From Ottelia alismoides (taxonomy: Eukaryota > Streptophyta > Magnoliopsida > Alismatales > Hydrocharitaceae): a DNA stretch of 64,000 bases. Positions 10,963 through 23,640 of the stretch are shown piece after piece. Where the stretch lies: the NCBI GenBank assembly GCA_037367405.1, contig JAZKJV010002957.1, positions 248,001 to 312,000 on the forward strand, given 5' to 3'. Each line of letters begins with the position of its first letter. Position 1 is the first letter of the stretch. A program made the position numbers and the translations under genes. The notes under the pieces were generated by a model. It did not search any database and had not been told where the DNA came from. It was given only the letters and a program-made list of their open reading frames with translations.

Positions 10963-12618
10963 TTCTTGTATATTCTCACTCCTCCTTGTATAGATTTTCC
11001 TTCCTTTATTTCCATCCCTCACCCGTATTCGCACCACTCGCCCCAATTCCATATCATTTTCATTGTGTGGCTATATTTAGGATGACTAGATCCTAATTAT
11101 AGGGGGTGAGTGACCCGAGTTGCTCCATCTTTTCTTTTTAATTTATTTTTGTATATACTTTCCCACTCTCGTCGGTCCCCCAATCTTGTGTTCTCTCCGA
11201 TACTTAAGCTGACCAGAGCCTAAGTATAGGGAGGCCGTTGCCCGTTGTGTATTCTCCAACGCTCTTATATTCTGTTTCTCTTCTATTATTTTCACACACT
11301 TATGCTTAGTATGAGCTATGGCTTTTTGTCACCTAGTGCCATGAGGACATAACACATGTTAAGTAGAGGGGGGATTGTATATATTACATATATACTTTAT
11401 CTATAGCTCATACTTTGACTTGTTTGTAATCAAAATACGGGGTTATGGGTAAATTATTGTAAATAAGAGGTATAACCAAAAAAACTTTTTCATGAAAGAA
11501 AATTTTTCAAAAAAACTAAAACTCTCCTTTTTCAAAGAAAATTCTGCTGTTTCTATTTTTTAAAAAATATATATTTTTTGAAAAAACAAAAATATTTTCA
11601 AAAAATCTCTTTTCAAAAAAAACTTTTCAATTCCTCTTTCTTTTCAAAAAATTCAAAAAATGTATGTCCTTTCTTATTTACCTTTCTTTTTAAAAACTTT
11701 TGAAAAAAATAACAAAATCCTTTTTCAAAAAAACTTCTTCATTCTTTCCTTTTTTGATTTTTTTTTCTTTTTTCAGAAAATAAAAAAATCAGAAAAAAAG
11801 AATCACGAGAAAAAAACTAACTAATGAGTTGGTTTTGTCCTTGACACATTCACATTCACACAAGACTAGTGGAGTTTAAGAACACTTGGTTTATGATGTT
11901 TTGAGATTTTGAGTTAACCATTCTTAGTCATTAGGGTCTTTGACTTAATTATTCACATTTATCTAGTTTGAAAGATTTGTGTGTTATATTACACGCTTAG
12001 TCTCTACCTTAATAATATGATCAACACCTCACATACACGACCACAATTATGATGAGATAAGTTGAAATTTCACTTGAGGAACTGGGATCAGGAATTTGAG
12101 TTTGGACCTGATTTTATGATGCTCGAGGATGTAATAAAATCAATGAAGGCTTCATGAAACCTGAGTGTCAGCACCTTTAGCCAGTATGAGAACAAGGTTC
12201 TTATACTATCTCTTGACATTTACCTATGTGTCAGGGTGTGAATGAAATCTAAAAATTGTTGATCAGTGTGTGCCAACTTAGTAAAAGCAGTGAAGCTAGT
12301 CAAAAAGCAAAGAAAAGAAAGAAAGAAGCGTTGAAAGAAAAGCTCTCACCATACAAAGTCAAACATCAAAGAGCCTCCACCAAAGGAAAGTGCTCCAACC
12401 ATTTCAAAGTGTCCACTTGGACCACCGCTATTAGGACTAGGAGTCGGGCTAGCACCCAAAAAGGGTTCTGCATCGTAAATGCTACAAGTCTGGGTGTAGA
12501 AGGTACGATAGGTACTCAAACAAAGGTGCACCTCGGTATATTCCTAGGAAAACAAGTGCAGATGACTCTGAATTCTTTTGGCGGACACACTGATCAACAA
12601 TTAAAAAAATACATGTGT
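10963..12618 (+). other. 3' UTR of X with G-tract hairpins
   Basis: Hairpins TATATTTAGGAT/ATCCTAATTATA (near 11070-11100) and ACTTAAGCT/AGCCTAAGT (near 11200-11230) are each followed by a G run. The block 11358-11417 closely matches 55841-55900 of B and 13681-13735 of E, including GTATATAT-TAC-ATATATAC. The remainder is A/T-rich with homopolymer runs, and 12256-12621 is open but lacks any recognisable protein. The whole pairs with 12680-13930 as an inverted repeat. Confidence 0.6.
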
Positions 12619-13930
12619 TAAGTTAATAAGGCAATCAAGAGGATCCTTGTTCCAATGAGAGTGAGAGAAGAAATGACATGCAGATTTTTATTTTTTTTGT
12701 TGATCAATGTGACCGTCAAGAGAATTCGGGGTTGTCTGCACTTGTTTTTCTGGGAGTACATCGGGGTATGTCCTTTTTGAGTATCTTACCTTTGACACCC
12801 AGACTTGTATCACTATACAATGCAGAGCCCTTTTTCGGTGCCAGCCCGACTCCTTGCTCCTAACAATGTTTGGTCCAAATGGACACTTTGAAAATGTTTG
12901 GGAGCGCTTGCCATATGGTGGAAGCTCTTTCAAAATTGTCTTTGAGGAATAGAGATTTTTCTTTGATGTAAATTTCTTTCTTTCTTTTCATTTGTTGGAT
13001 AGCTCCATTACTTTTACCAAAAGTTCGCACACTGATTAATAATTAAATTAAGATTTCATCACACCCTAGCACATAGGTAAATATTAAAAGATAGCATATG
13101 AACTTATTCATATACTGGCTAGGGTTTTGCTGACACTCAGGTTTATTGAAGCCTTCATTAACTTTATCCCATCCTCGAGCATCATTAAATCAGGTCCAAA
13201 CTTAAATCACCAGTCCCAGTTCCTCAAGTGATAACTCATCTCATCAATCATGCAGTTGTGAAAGTGAAGTTTTGATCATATTCTTGAGAGGGAAGAGATG
13301 AAGAGTGCAATATAGCGTTCAAATCTTTCAAACTAGGGAAGCGTTGATTATTAAGTTCAAAAACCCTAACGACTAAGGCATGCTAACTCAAACTCTCACG
13401 ATCACAGAAATCAAGTGTCCTCAAAATCCTCAAGCCTTAAAAGAATGTGAAAGTGTCAGGAATACACCAACTCCTCATTTAGTGATTTTTTTATTTTTGT
13501 CTTTTGCAATTTTTTATGGATTTTAATTTTTGTTTTTTTTGAAAAAGGGTAATTCTAATTACAAAATGTTATCCCTCATATTTAAAAACATTTTTACAAG
13601 CATTTTTTTACAAAACTTAGTTCACAGGTTTAAGTAAACCAATCCCAAAAAAGATTTTTACAAAAAATTTAAAAAAACAAGCTATGGCTAAAGTAGATAT
13701 ACAATAATATATGGTATACCCCCCTATACTTAATTTTTGCTATGCCCACATAGTACACGTAATATGAAGCCATAGATCGGTTAAATATAAGGTGATATAA
13801 TGGAATTGAGGAGGAGGGCCCCTTATACTTAGGTCAAAAATGACCTAAATATAAGAAGATGGAGAGAGGGATGGATGATGAGTCGGGTCCCCCCCTATAC
13901 ATAGGCTAAAAAAAGTCTAAGTAAAGGATA
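11050..13930. repeat. Large imperfect inverted repeat joining X and E
   Basis: The left arm is about 11050-12618 and the right arm about 12680-13930, around a spacer of roughly 60 bases. Anchor pairs are TTGATCAGTGTGTGCCAACTT near 12260 with AAGTTCGCACACTGATTAA near 13020; GGAACTGGGATCAG near 12078 with CCAGTCCCAGTTCC near 13210; and GAGGGGGG at 11376 with CCCCCCTATAC at 13719. Arms are 3' UTRs of related elements on opposite strands. Identity looks moderate with indels. Confidence 0.75.
13681..13926 (-). repeat. G-tract hairpins in the 3' UTR of E
   Basis: 13822-13855 is a hairpin with 14 of 15 stem positions paired around AAAA. 13895-13926 is a weaker one with two mismatches. Each is bordered, on the minus strand, by a run of G after TATA(G/A). 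13681-13735 is the conserved block shared with B and X. Confidence 0.6.
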
Positions 13931-13998
13931 TGGAGTTAGGGGGGTATAGGTATGTTTAGGGTTAGGAGGAGCATTTATATAGAGATACATGGAAATGA

Positions 13999-14121
13999 GG
14001 GGGGGGGGGGGGTGTATTTTCACAGATGGGGATGTAGGAGAAGGGGGTGAGTTTTTACAGAAAGAAGATGGGGGGGGGATTGAATGGATGTGTGCATATG
14101 TGTGTGTGTGGGGGGGGGGGG
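13999..14121 (+). repeat. Poly-G runs and GT repeat
   Basis: A run of 14 G starts at 13999. Shorter G runs are near 14070, and a GT dinucleotide tract running into 12 G ends at 14121. These are simple-sequence expansions in E's leader and could form quadruplexes; they are also places where assembly errors are likely. Confidence 0.8.
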
Positions 14122-14515
14122 TAAATCATCTAGTGATCCACTTCATTTTCTTTTTTTTTGTCTTTTTTTACATCACGCGAGCCCTCTAATGAGGACCTCT
14201 AAAAAATACACATGCAGCACATTTTTTTCTTTTTTTTACAACATGAAAATGCATGAAATACTCACCAATTGCCTTGAATTCTTCAATTTTTCTTTTGCAA
14301 CCTTCTCAGCGGGAGATCCCAACTCCACGCCTCCATGAAGATCAAGTGTCCTCAATCCTCATGGGGCCCGCCATAGAAGAAAATGTTAGAAAAATAGCAA
14401 GGAAAATAATCAACAAAGAATGGTGCAAAAATGCATGATGAGAAGAACTGCAAATTCTAAAAATATTCAAAACGAAAAATATTTAAAATTCAAAAATAAA
14501 TAAAGGTGAGTTGTG

Positions 14516-14533
14516 TCCCCAACAACGATGCCA
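14516..14533 (-). other. Primer-binding site of E, tRNA-Asp type (degenerate)
   Basis: Minus-strand TGGCATCGTTGTTGGGGA lies two bases from the LTR end. It has C-to-T/G-to-A type differences from TGGCGCCGTTGCCGGGGA. Position and spacing match A and F. Confidence 0.8.
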
Positions 14534-14535
14534 TT

Positions 14536-17472
14536 TGATGTACTCGGATTTTTCCTCTTTAATAATTAAGAATAGTCGTAGTATAGGAGGCGAAAAGCGA
14601 TTCAACAAAAACCATACTCTTTGAATGTTGTAGAATATTTATACTTGGCAAGTCTACCAAGGTCGAACACAGGGATACGAGCTTTTTTAATATATTTGTC
14701 AAATTTTGTTTTATGTGGGATTACTCTCTCAAGTCTAAGGTGTCCATGCAGATGCAGAATAAAATGCATTTATTTCATAGTCAAATTGAACACTAAAAAA
14801 TGCGAACAATCATCTAATAATGGTAGAGACATATAGAGCAAGGACACTATTTATTAAAAATTCATCATAATTTAGTTAGTGCCAAATCAGAAAACTAAAT
14901 ATACCATTAGACAGAGTATTAAATAAGGAATAAAATGACACTAAAATCATGTAAATTGGATCTAGGATGCTCATATTATAAAAGAAACAATGCAGGAGCA
15001 TAATTGTAATAAAATTACGAAAAATAAAGGATAAATAATCATAAACAGGTCCTTGGAGGGACCTAATTGCAGTATGGCAAAACCGGTAGGGGTCCTTTGC
15101 AATTTATCCATTGTGCATAGGGACCACAATATAATTCTATAAAACTTCAAGGGACTCCATGAAAAATACCCAGACGCGTACATGAGGCATGCACCAAGGG
15201 GACAAAATGTAATTTCAGAAACCTTCAGGGTCCTCTATGTAATTTACCCAGCACCTCACGTGTAGGGCACATGAGGAGTTAGGATCGGGAGGCATCGCAG
15301 GCTCGGGCACACGTAGCTGGATCTAGTGCTCAGGTGTGAGGCTCGGATCTCCCGAACTTGTAAGTTCGGTATGAGGTTCGGTCGGGCCACATGTCATTAT
15401 CTGGACCATCCGATCTAGATGACCGGACGGTAACAAGTGGGGATCTGGCGACCTCCTGGGAGCTCCTCCGTGCTCCATACGTTCGCTTGAGGGTCGAGGA
15501 AGATGGCTGAGGTCCGAGCGAAGACGCTAGCGACAAGGTGGAGCTCCATCATCATCTGGAGAAGCAAGGCGGAGGAAGTTCATCAGAGTTGGAGAAGGAG
15601 ATCGGAGTGGATGCGCGTTTTCCGACCATTGACGCACCTGCAAATGTTAAATGATAGCTGAAGCATTATGGGTGCGTGCGAGTGGAGTGAGGTGAATGAA
15701 GGTCCAGCGGAGGCGGAGGGAGAGGAGGACCAGGGCTCCTTCTCCGAGAGATGAAGAATGAGGTGGGTCAGAGCGGGGAAGGCTTCTGGAGAAGGGAAAA
15801 GGTGGCGTGAGGATCGATGACGGGTGATGAAGATGCGAGGGTGGCTAGGTGGCATTGAAGATGGGTGAAGGCGATGAAATAATTACGAGAAATTTAAGGA
15901 TATGTGAGGTAGTTGAGTACCTCATCGGAAAAGTAGCTTGGCGAAGGAGGTGGCCTGGGCTGGGCTTCGGAGGAAGACCAGGGTCATCGCATGTGCTGGG
16001 TGACCGGTCCAGCGAGCTCGAGCATCCGCCGGAGTGGCAAAGTGTACATGGCGGAGAAGCCATGGATCACACTTGGGAGTAAGGTCGTCTTTGCCTCGAC
16101 ATTACCCTCTGTTGTCACTAGAGGGAAGAGGAAGCTGAGCCGCAGTCCCTGTGGATGGTGGATGAGGAATGGAGGTGGCGGAGGTCAGGGTTTTATAGGA
16201 GGCAGATCTCGGTGGTTACGTGGTGGGATTGGGGAGGGGGGTCTTTAGCAATGGTTTTGATGGGTGGGGGGGGGGGTAATGGAGGTGGAATGAGGGGTGG
16301 CACACGAGGATGGTTGAGGAAACGGCTACAAAGGGCGGCCGTTAGGTTTTACGTAGGCTGACGGAGCTGGGGGATATAATTGGAAGGGGGTGATGGCTTG
16401 TGAGGCGTAACGCCTGGGAAGGGGGGCAACGGAAGGTAGAGGACGATCTTAGCCGTTGGATCTTGCGATCCAATAGTTGAGATTTGGGCGAGGGTGAAGG
16501 GGGAAGAGCGGATCCCTTGATCTGATCAAGTGGTGGAGAGAATGGTGCGGCGGACGGTTGGGATGAGATCTAGAAATCTCATCCAACAAAGGGTGTGTAA
16601 AGGAGTGATGTGGCGCAAGGAGAGGCGTAGGAGGAGAAGGAGAATCCTACGGTTGATATTTAGGCACGAAGGGACGAACATGATCTGATTTGAGATTAGA
16701 TCGGATGGTTGATAGTGAAGCAGGAGCAGATGGTTATGATGGAGGCGGGGCGAGATCTGATGGTTGGAAATGAAAGGATGACATGGCACGAGGGGAGTCT
16801 TGGGATGGAAGCTTGATCTAACAATGGAGATGGGGATGGAAGTGGAAGGCTTGGATCAGATCAAGAGCTTTGATTAGACGGTTGAGAGAGAAGCGGGGAT
16901 CAACGGGCGAGATGGAGGCGGTTTGAAGGTGATCCAACGGCCAGAAGAGAGCCAGTGGCAGAAGGGGGAGCAGGCCATGTGGGCGGTCCAAAGGGCGCTA
17001 CATGGCCCAATGGAAAAATCAGAAAATGTAAAAATAAAGAATAATATAAAAGAATTGGTTAGAGGCAAAATTAGGAAAAAGTTAAAACATGAAAGTTGTA
17101 AATCTCGATGAGATCTACAAGTTTCATGTTGAACAAAAAGCCAAAAGTGGTCATTTGTACAAAAGTATATTTTTGGGGGTTTTTAAAGGGATAAAAAATA
17201 TCATTTTTGGTCTTTGAGATTTTCTTATTTTTTATCTCTTGACAATTATCAATAATTAACCTAATTTTTAGAGATTTTTAATAAGATAAAAAGACAAGGA
17301 AAGTGTTTATAATTAAATACAATAAATATAGTTAGAAAATAAGCAATTATACACAGTTTATAGAATATAATACAAGATAAAAATAGTGAATTATAAGTGA
17401 TTTTTATTGTATTATTTAAGCTAAATATTAAGAATTGGATTTTAGCATGATGAATGCGAGATTCATCAGGCA
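14536..17472 (-). repeat. 5' LTR of element E (about 2.9 kb)
   Basis: Pairs along nearly its full length with the plus-strand LTR 34093-37063 of F. Near the 5' tip is TGATGAAT-CTCGC-ATTCATCA (17468 downward); the exact tip is 17468 or 17472, the latter giving TGCC. It ends GTACATCA at 14536. A conserved box GGTCGAACACAGGGA lies near 14660. A GC-rich block spans 15200-16950, with small ORFs on both strands that I regard as chance. MSA-like AGCCGTTGGA (16451-16460, minus) and TCCAACGGCC (16933-16942, plus) are present. Confidence 0.8.
16451..16942. promoter_or_regulatory. MSA-like motifs in LTR E
   Basis: TCCAACGGCT on the minus strand (16451-16460) and TCCAACGGCC on the plus strand (16933-16942) both fit YCYAACGGYY. 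Inference from sequence only. Confidence 0.35.
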
Positions 17473-18269
17473 CCCACCGAGGCTTTTCTCGCTTCGTGAT
17501 TTTTCTCAGCGATTTTCCGCAGCTTTTTCGAGGATAGGTGCTTGCTTAGGTTTTTCAATTTTTTCTCTGCTTGCGCTTCCGTAGCTAGTTCTGGGACTCA
17601 CAACCTTGGTGCATTCTTATCTAAGATAAAAACTAAAAAAACCGTTAGACATTGTTTGAAAATACCCCCAAAAAGAGATAACTGAAAACTAAAATCGGGT
17701 CTGCTAATTTAATTTGACTCTAAAACTAAATGTAAATGACTCACATGTTTTGGGAGAGAAATCCCTAGTGCATGAATTGCAGGTACTCTTTAGATTTGTG
17801 AGTGAGAGATGACCCTTAAGGTTGAGACAGAGTCTGAATTTCTTTTGGGATGCTAATGAGTTCATGCATTTAATCACTTGCTCTTCATTGGGGACTCTTG
17901 GGTAGACAGAAACGGTCCGGGATTCCTTACAAGAGTGGGTGGTTTAGAGGACACTGCAATAGCACGATCCTCAAGTAACACGGGTAGCCAAAAACAGTCT
18001 GTACTTACTCCCATACTGGCTGAGAATAGGTGATTTCCTATAAGAACTTGGGACAATCTTCCGGGGAAGTTTCAGCCACCTATCAGCTCATACTAATCTG
18101 TGAGAAGACTTGTTTTTCCAAATAACCCTAAAATTGATAAGATAAACGATCGAACTTTTACGGTCATCACCAGGGTTGTACTGGAAATTTTCGGGTTTGC
18201 TTTGTGTTTGACTTTGTGGTGTGAGTCCAACTTCCATAGATCTAGATCAACTTTATCTATCTTATCAAG
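17473..18269 (+). other. Leader of element D (truncated)
   Basis: Shares blocks with the leaders of A and B, for example a GGGAGAGAAATCCCT stretch near 17753 and the block just upstream of the ATG. No ORF of note on the plus strand. Confidence 0.6.
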
Positions 18270-20720
18270 ATGATGGGTAGGCGATTGCTTCAGCCGACTC
18301 TGACCGATCCACTCTCTTGCACACTTATCCATCCATCTAAATCTGTTCGGAATGTCCCTCTTCCCAAACCGAAATCTAATCGAGTTACTACTTCCAGGCA
18401 TGACTCTAACCCTAGAAGATCTTCTCCGATTTCTTCTTGTTCTCATTCTCCCTCATCATCACCTTCAGTTCAAGAAAACCCTCAGCAGTTGCATGTTGAC
18501 CTGGCCGAGCCTGATCTAGATCCTTTCTCTTTTCCAGAAGACATGGCTGGAAAGAGGCCGCATACTACATCAGTTGTAATAGATCAGGCAGCAATCAATA
18601 ACATTCTACTTGCATCCTTCAAGATAATGTAGAACCAGATTCAGGAGCAATGTAGGCTAATGAATGATGTCAAAGCAGAACTGACTCAGCTGCGAGCACA
18701 AAGAGACAACCCATATGCTGAGAATCTAGGACTTGAGGAACTAGGGCAACCTGACGGAGCAGAGAGACCACCGCTTGGTACAAACAGAATGATTCAATAG
18801 CTCTACAACCATGGAGCTACTATCACTCATATGTGGATCCGTCTCCCTGTTATTCATGAAAACTTCGAGTTCTGTCCTCATACAATCCAACTGCTGCCCA
18901 AGTTTCACGGGAATTCTACTAAGGAACCACATCTGTATCTCCGAGAATTTGAGATTATTTGCAATACAATGCATGATGCACACATGAATGAGGACACAAT
19001 CAAATTGATCGCCTTTCCATTCTCCCTCGTAGACCGAGCAACCTACTGGCTGGAACACTTAGGGAGATATGTTTCGACATCAGAGCAACTGAGAAGTGCC
19101 TATATAAATAAATATTACCCACTTGGTCGAACGAATACTGCTAGAGCTATGATAAGTAACTTTACATAATCGGGAACGAGCAGTTCAACGAGGCATGTGA
19201 CTACTTTAGAGAGCTCATTGAGTGATGTCCCCATCATGAAATTTCAAAGCCAACTCCTGTACAGATTTTCTTCAGTTGCCTGACACCAGAATTACAGGGA
19301 TTGGTGAACGCATCTTGTGGTGGATCTTATTTTTTGATTCATGAGGACCACGTTTGGCCATTTATGAGAAAATGGTAGAGAACTACACCACGATGTCCCA
19401 GACTCGTGTCTATACTCAGATGAAGTCACCTACATATCATCAACACTCCCGAGTGGTACAAATTGAAGGGAATCCTTCTTCTGCTGTCTCAGCACCTATT
19501 GAATCCTCCTCAGATGATATGAGGATTATTTGTAAGAAGTTGGATCGTATGGAAATCATAGAGAAGAACTGCCAAAATCTAGACAAGATCTATAAGATCG
19601 ACAAGCTTGAGAGATGTCTCAGTGATATGAAGACACAGACAATGTACCTTCAAGAGATACAAGCAGATTCCAACAAGTCTTCTAGATCACAGGCTAACTC
19701 ATATAGCCGAGATTGAGGCATACTTCCACAGCCACTAGTTCAGCACATCTATCATGTATACCTTGAGCCAACACATCAGTCTTCAGCGTTCCCGCAACAT
19801 CAACATACACCATCATCTGACACTCAGATGGTGGTGTATCAGAGCGATCATCCATTGGCATATATGCCCCCTATTTACTCTGAGATGCCTGAGCCATTGA
19901 TTGAAGTCAATGGGATTTTATACAACCAGCCGCAACAACCAGGGATCTGTCGCAATCATCCTGATTTTCGTTGGTCTTCAAGAGGTGCTTCTTCCCAACA
20001 GCCACCTCAGGTGCAGATGGGGCAGATCAAAGAACAATAGCATTCTGATCCTCATCAGTACTAACAACCTTAGTGGAAGCAGAGTTCCTACCATTCGCAG
20101 TATCAACAAACCTATACTCTACAACAACAGTTGGCTCAGCAACAACCTCAATACCATCGATGCAACTCATCTGGATCTCATGGTCCCTTCCATGACAACC
20201 CAACCCTAGAGTATCTCATCATTTTGATTACTGACCAGCATGTCGGTTTTAGGCAAGAAATGGATGAGTTTAAAACTCATGTCATAGACTTAGTAAAAGG
20301 GAAATCCACTATCCCTGCTCAAATAGAATAGAATCCGAACAGTCTAAATAGGAAGTCAGAGTAGGTAGACTTGACCAAGCCCACCCTCCAGTCACATGTA
20401 TTTTCAAATGACTATCTTTATAGTGATGATGATGATTTCATTTCCCTTTGGTGTAGCAGGATGCTAGTAGGCGGAGACTCAACTAGGCTCGATGGGGATA
20501 CACCTGATGATACGAGCGAACCTGTTGAGGATTTTGATGGTGATGCTAAAGTCTCCTTACTCTTTGATGATGAAGATGGTAGTGTTGAAGCCACCAAGTT
20601 TGAAGAACAGTAGTCAAAACCGAATGCCGATACAACTGCTTTACCTTTCTTCCTGTCTAGTGGTAATGAGAGAAAACACAAAAAGATGTACTAAAGAGAT
20701 GAATGAGAAAGAGAAATAAG
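18270..20720 (+). pseudogene. gag: D: gag (multiple stops and frameshifts)
   Basis: Begins Met-Met-Gly-Arg-Arg like A and B. A TAG at 18633 and another near 18798 lie in the same frame as the capsid segment 18831-19169, which shows L-L-P-K-F-H-G, I-A-F-P-F-S-L-V-D-R-A and Y-Y-P-L-G-R-T. The frame is lost near 19170 and resumes in pieces at 19354-19716 (M-S-Q-T-R-V-Y-T-Q) and 19828-20040 (M-V-V-Y-Q-S-D), with a basic block near 20300. The acidic linker near 20490-20610 keeps only traces of the Gly-x-[DE]-Ala repeat found in A and B. Confidence 0.85.
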
Positions 20721-20879
20721 AATAAGATAGCTGATCAATCTCAATCTTTATCTGATGGTTCACAAAAAACAAGTCCCCATTTTGCAAAATATTTTCTTCT
20801 TCTTCTTCTGATCTTCCAATTGTATAGACTAACTAGGAGGATTTACATATTCCTTTTTTCAAAATACTCTTCTTAGGAA

Positions 20880-21540
20880 ACGGCGATAAAAAAGAAAATA
20901 CCAAAAAGAATCAACTGAATAATCTGACAAAAGAGATGATCGATAAGTTTATGATCCAACTTAGTTTTTCGAAAGCCTTGGCACACATCCCTCTTCTGTA
21001 AAAAAATATGAAAGAGCTAACTATGATCCACAAAAAGAAGAAGCAACGTAATCATTGTTCTGAGATCCATGTGTTGACCAAGGTAACATGCCACGCAATT
21101 CAGAACCGTCTCCCGACTAAGATATCAGTCATGGGAGCACCGTATTTCAGATGCGAGATCCTTGATCAGAATTTTGATTGTACTCTATTAGATAACACAT
21201 CTTCGATTAATCTTCTTCCCTCTTCCTTACTTGACAAGTTCAAGTTCGGGCCTCTTTGACCAAGTAGAATGGTCTTACAGTTTGCTAATAGATCAATCAA
21301 GAGGCCTAAGGGTTTAATCTCATATGTTATCATTGTCATTCGAGGTTTGCAATTCCCCGTAGACTTCATCGTGTTGGACATGGCGGTCCCTGAATGCATG
21401 ACCGATACCCCGATCATATTAGGACGACATTTCTGGCAACAACTAAGGCCATTTCTAACTATGGTACCAGGAAGGTGGACTTTCGTGTCTAGGGTGAAAG
21501 TATATATATAGAGACGATCCAAGACCAAAAATTCAAATCA
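20880..21540 (+). pseudogene. pol: D: aspartic protease region
   Basis: The basic approach segment is followed by T-L-L-D-N-T-S-S-I-N-L-L, in which the catalytic D-S-G has become D-N-T. Downstream are Q-F-A-N-R-S-I-K, V-D-F-I-V-L-D and I-I-L-G-R-H-F. A TGA at 21257-21259 interrupts it. The changed active site alone would inactivate it. Confidence 0.8.
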
Positions 21541-22089
21541 GCTGAATCAGAGCGAGCATTTGATGATGAACCCGATAGTCATTAAGACTGTGATTTCATA
21601 CAGACAGATGATGAGGCCGTCTAGGCTGAACCAAGTACACAATCTTTTATCACGTCATTAGGATAATCTGAGACTCAAATACTAGATGATGGAAGATAGG
21701 AAAACACGGTCTTAGAGAAGATTAGAGATGAGGCTTGTGGAGATGATTCTGACACCTTTTTAGATCATTCTAATACTCTCTATCCCTCTGAGCCCGAAGT
21801 GGATAATCATAGCTGTTAGTTACCCTTAGATCAGTCAGATTCCAAGGATTTTTATTGACAGTGTTTCGTTGAATTCTTATCACTTCAGACTTCATCTATA
21901 GTGCCTACAACTAGCCTGGGGACCGAGCCAGTTCAGAATGGTCATCCCTCAGAAGAGTAGTCTCCAGATCTTTTTGAGTCAGAGCAGGCTGAGCTTACGT
22001 AGACTGACCTAGTAATCTATACCTAGGTCCTAGTCAGACCAGCTCTCACTGTTCCTTCTCCCCCTGAGCTCAAACCTCTACTTTAGAAT
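21541..22089 (+). other. D: acidic linker between protease and RT
   Basis: Stop-rich remains of the Asp/Glu/Ser-rich linker that in B runs from the protease to RT. Only short pieces can be aligned. Confidence 0.5.
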
Positions 22090-23640
22090 ATGAAATACCG
22101 ATTCCTTACTGGAGAGACTAAAATGTTTCCGATCATCATCGCTTCCGTTCTGACCGATGAACAAGAATCTCGTTTGATGGAGATTCTTGAAAAGAACCAC
22201 AAGGCAATCGGGTGGTCAATAGCCGATCTCCATGGGATTAATTTGGCTCTATTCTCCCACTACTTTTTTCTTGAGGATGACGCCAAACCATCTAATGAGT
22301 TTCAACGCAGGTTGAACCCGAATCTTCGAGAGGTGGTTATGAAGGAAATATCAAAGTGGTGAAGCGTCGATTTTATCTATCCCATCTCCGAATCTAAATG
22401 GGTTAGCCCTTTACACGTGGTACCCAAAAAGACGAGTATCACTACATTGATAAATGAGGACGGAGAGGAGATCGCTACCTGAGTACCGACTTCTTGATAC
22501 GTATGTGTTGAGTACAGACGTTAATCAGACGACCAAGAAGCACTTCCCGCTACCGTTCAGTGATCAGATCATCGAACGTTGGCCAGGAAGATCCATTAAT
22601 GCTTTCTCGATGGGTACTCGGGATATAATCAAGTGGCCAGTATTCCTGAAGACCAAGAAAATACGACATTCACCTATCCATTCGGAACTGTGCTTTCAAA
22701 TGGATTCCCTTTGGACTATATAATGCTTCGACTACATTATAGATGTGCATGCTTTCTATTTTTGCGGACTTGGTGGGAGATATCTTGGAGGTATTAATGG
22801 ATGTTTTTTCAATCTAACTATAATTTTAATTATTGCCTTTCTATCCTAGACTGCATGCTTCAGAGGTGCACGGAGATTAACCTTGTACTTTCTTCAGAGA
22901 AGAGTTATTTTACAATGACTTAGGGGACAATCCTTGGTCACATCATCTCCAATAGGGGCATGGAGGTGGACCCAGCCAAGGTTGATATCATAAAGAAACT
23001 CAATCCCCATCCAATCTGAAGCAGTTACGGTCTTTCCTCGGGCATGTCCATTTCTACCGATATTTCATAAGAGACTTCAGAAAAATTGCCCGACCATTAT
23101 CTGATCTTCTTACGAAAGACATCGAGTTTATTGTGAATGACTCTTTCGGATTTTAAGACTCTCAAGAGCATGGTTGTAGAGGCTCCTGTCCTTCATCCAC
23201 CCAATTGGTCTCTCCCATTTGATATCATGACAGACACCTCTAATTTTGCCGTTGCGGTTGTGTTGGGATAGATGAGGGATGTCCTTCCTGATGCCATACA
23301 CTATGCTAGCAAGACTTTGGATTCCGCCCAGCAGAATTACACAATTACATAGAAAGAAATGCTAGCTGTAGTATTTGCCTTAGATAAGCTTAGGTTTGAC
23401 ATCTTAGGATCCAAGATTATAATTTTCAATGACCACACCGTCAACAAATACTTAATAGACAAGAAGGATTCAAAGCTGCATTTGACTAGATGGATCCTTC
23501 TACTCGAGAAGTTTGATATTGTGATCAAGGATAAGCCTGGAGTCAAGAATGTGGTGGCGGATCATCTCTCCTGGTTAGAAACGCCGAGACTTTTGAGTTT
23601 GATGCACCTATTATCGAGACCTTTCCTGACGAGTTGATTC
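22090..23640 (+). pseudogene. pol: D: reverse transcriptase and RNase H
   Basis: 22090-22362 holds K-Y-R-F-L-T-G and F-Q-R-R-L-N-P-N-L-R-E, the start of the RT region. Later frames give S-P-L-H-V-V-P-K-K and F-S-D-Q-I-I-E-R. That Gln is CAG here, where B has TAG. The catalytic YxDD-type box is not readable because of indels near 22790-22830. RNase H is recognisable at 23220-23580 ([31 protein letters not shown]). Numerous stops exclude activity. Confidence 0.85.

Larger units (their letters stand above)
9230..12618 (+). mobile_element. Degenerate Ty3/gypsy derivative X (protease, tail ORF, 3' UTR)
   Basis: The plus-strand remains start at the edge of LTR A. They contain a decayed gag-like/basic region (about 9480-9745), a recognisable aspartic protease (9747-10090), a Ser/Asp-rich tail ending at 10962, then a 3' UTR whose hairpins and G-tract block match B's 3' UTR. 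No RT, RNase H or integrase lies between protease and 3' UTR. X is therefore either a deletion product or a non-autonomous gag-protease type. Its 5' end was displaced by the insertion of A and its 3' LTR is missing; instead X meets E in inverted orientation. Confidence 0.65.
12680..17472 (-). mobile_element. Non-autonomous gypsy-type element E (5' LTR, leader, 3' UTR)
   Basis: On the minus strand: LTR (17472-14536), tRNA-Asp-type PBS (14533-14516), about 0.4 kb of leader matching the leader of F (37084-37504), then directly the hairpin/G-tract 3' UTR (13926-12680). No gag or pol lies between leader and 3' UTR, so E is an internal-deletion or LARD-like derivative. Its 3' LTR is absent; X follows in inverted orientation. 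The right edge abuts the leader of D, so E probably inserted into D. Confidence 0.65.
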
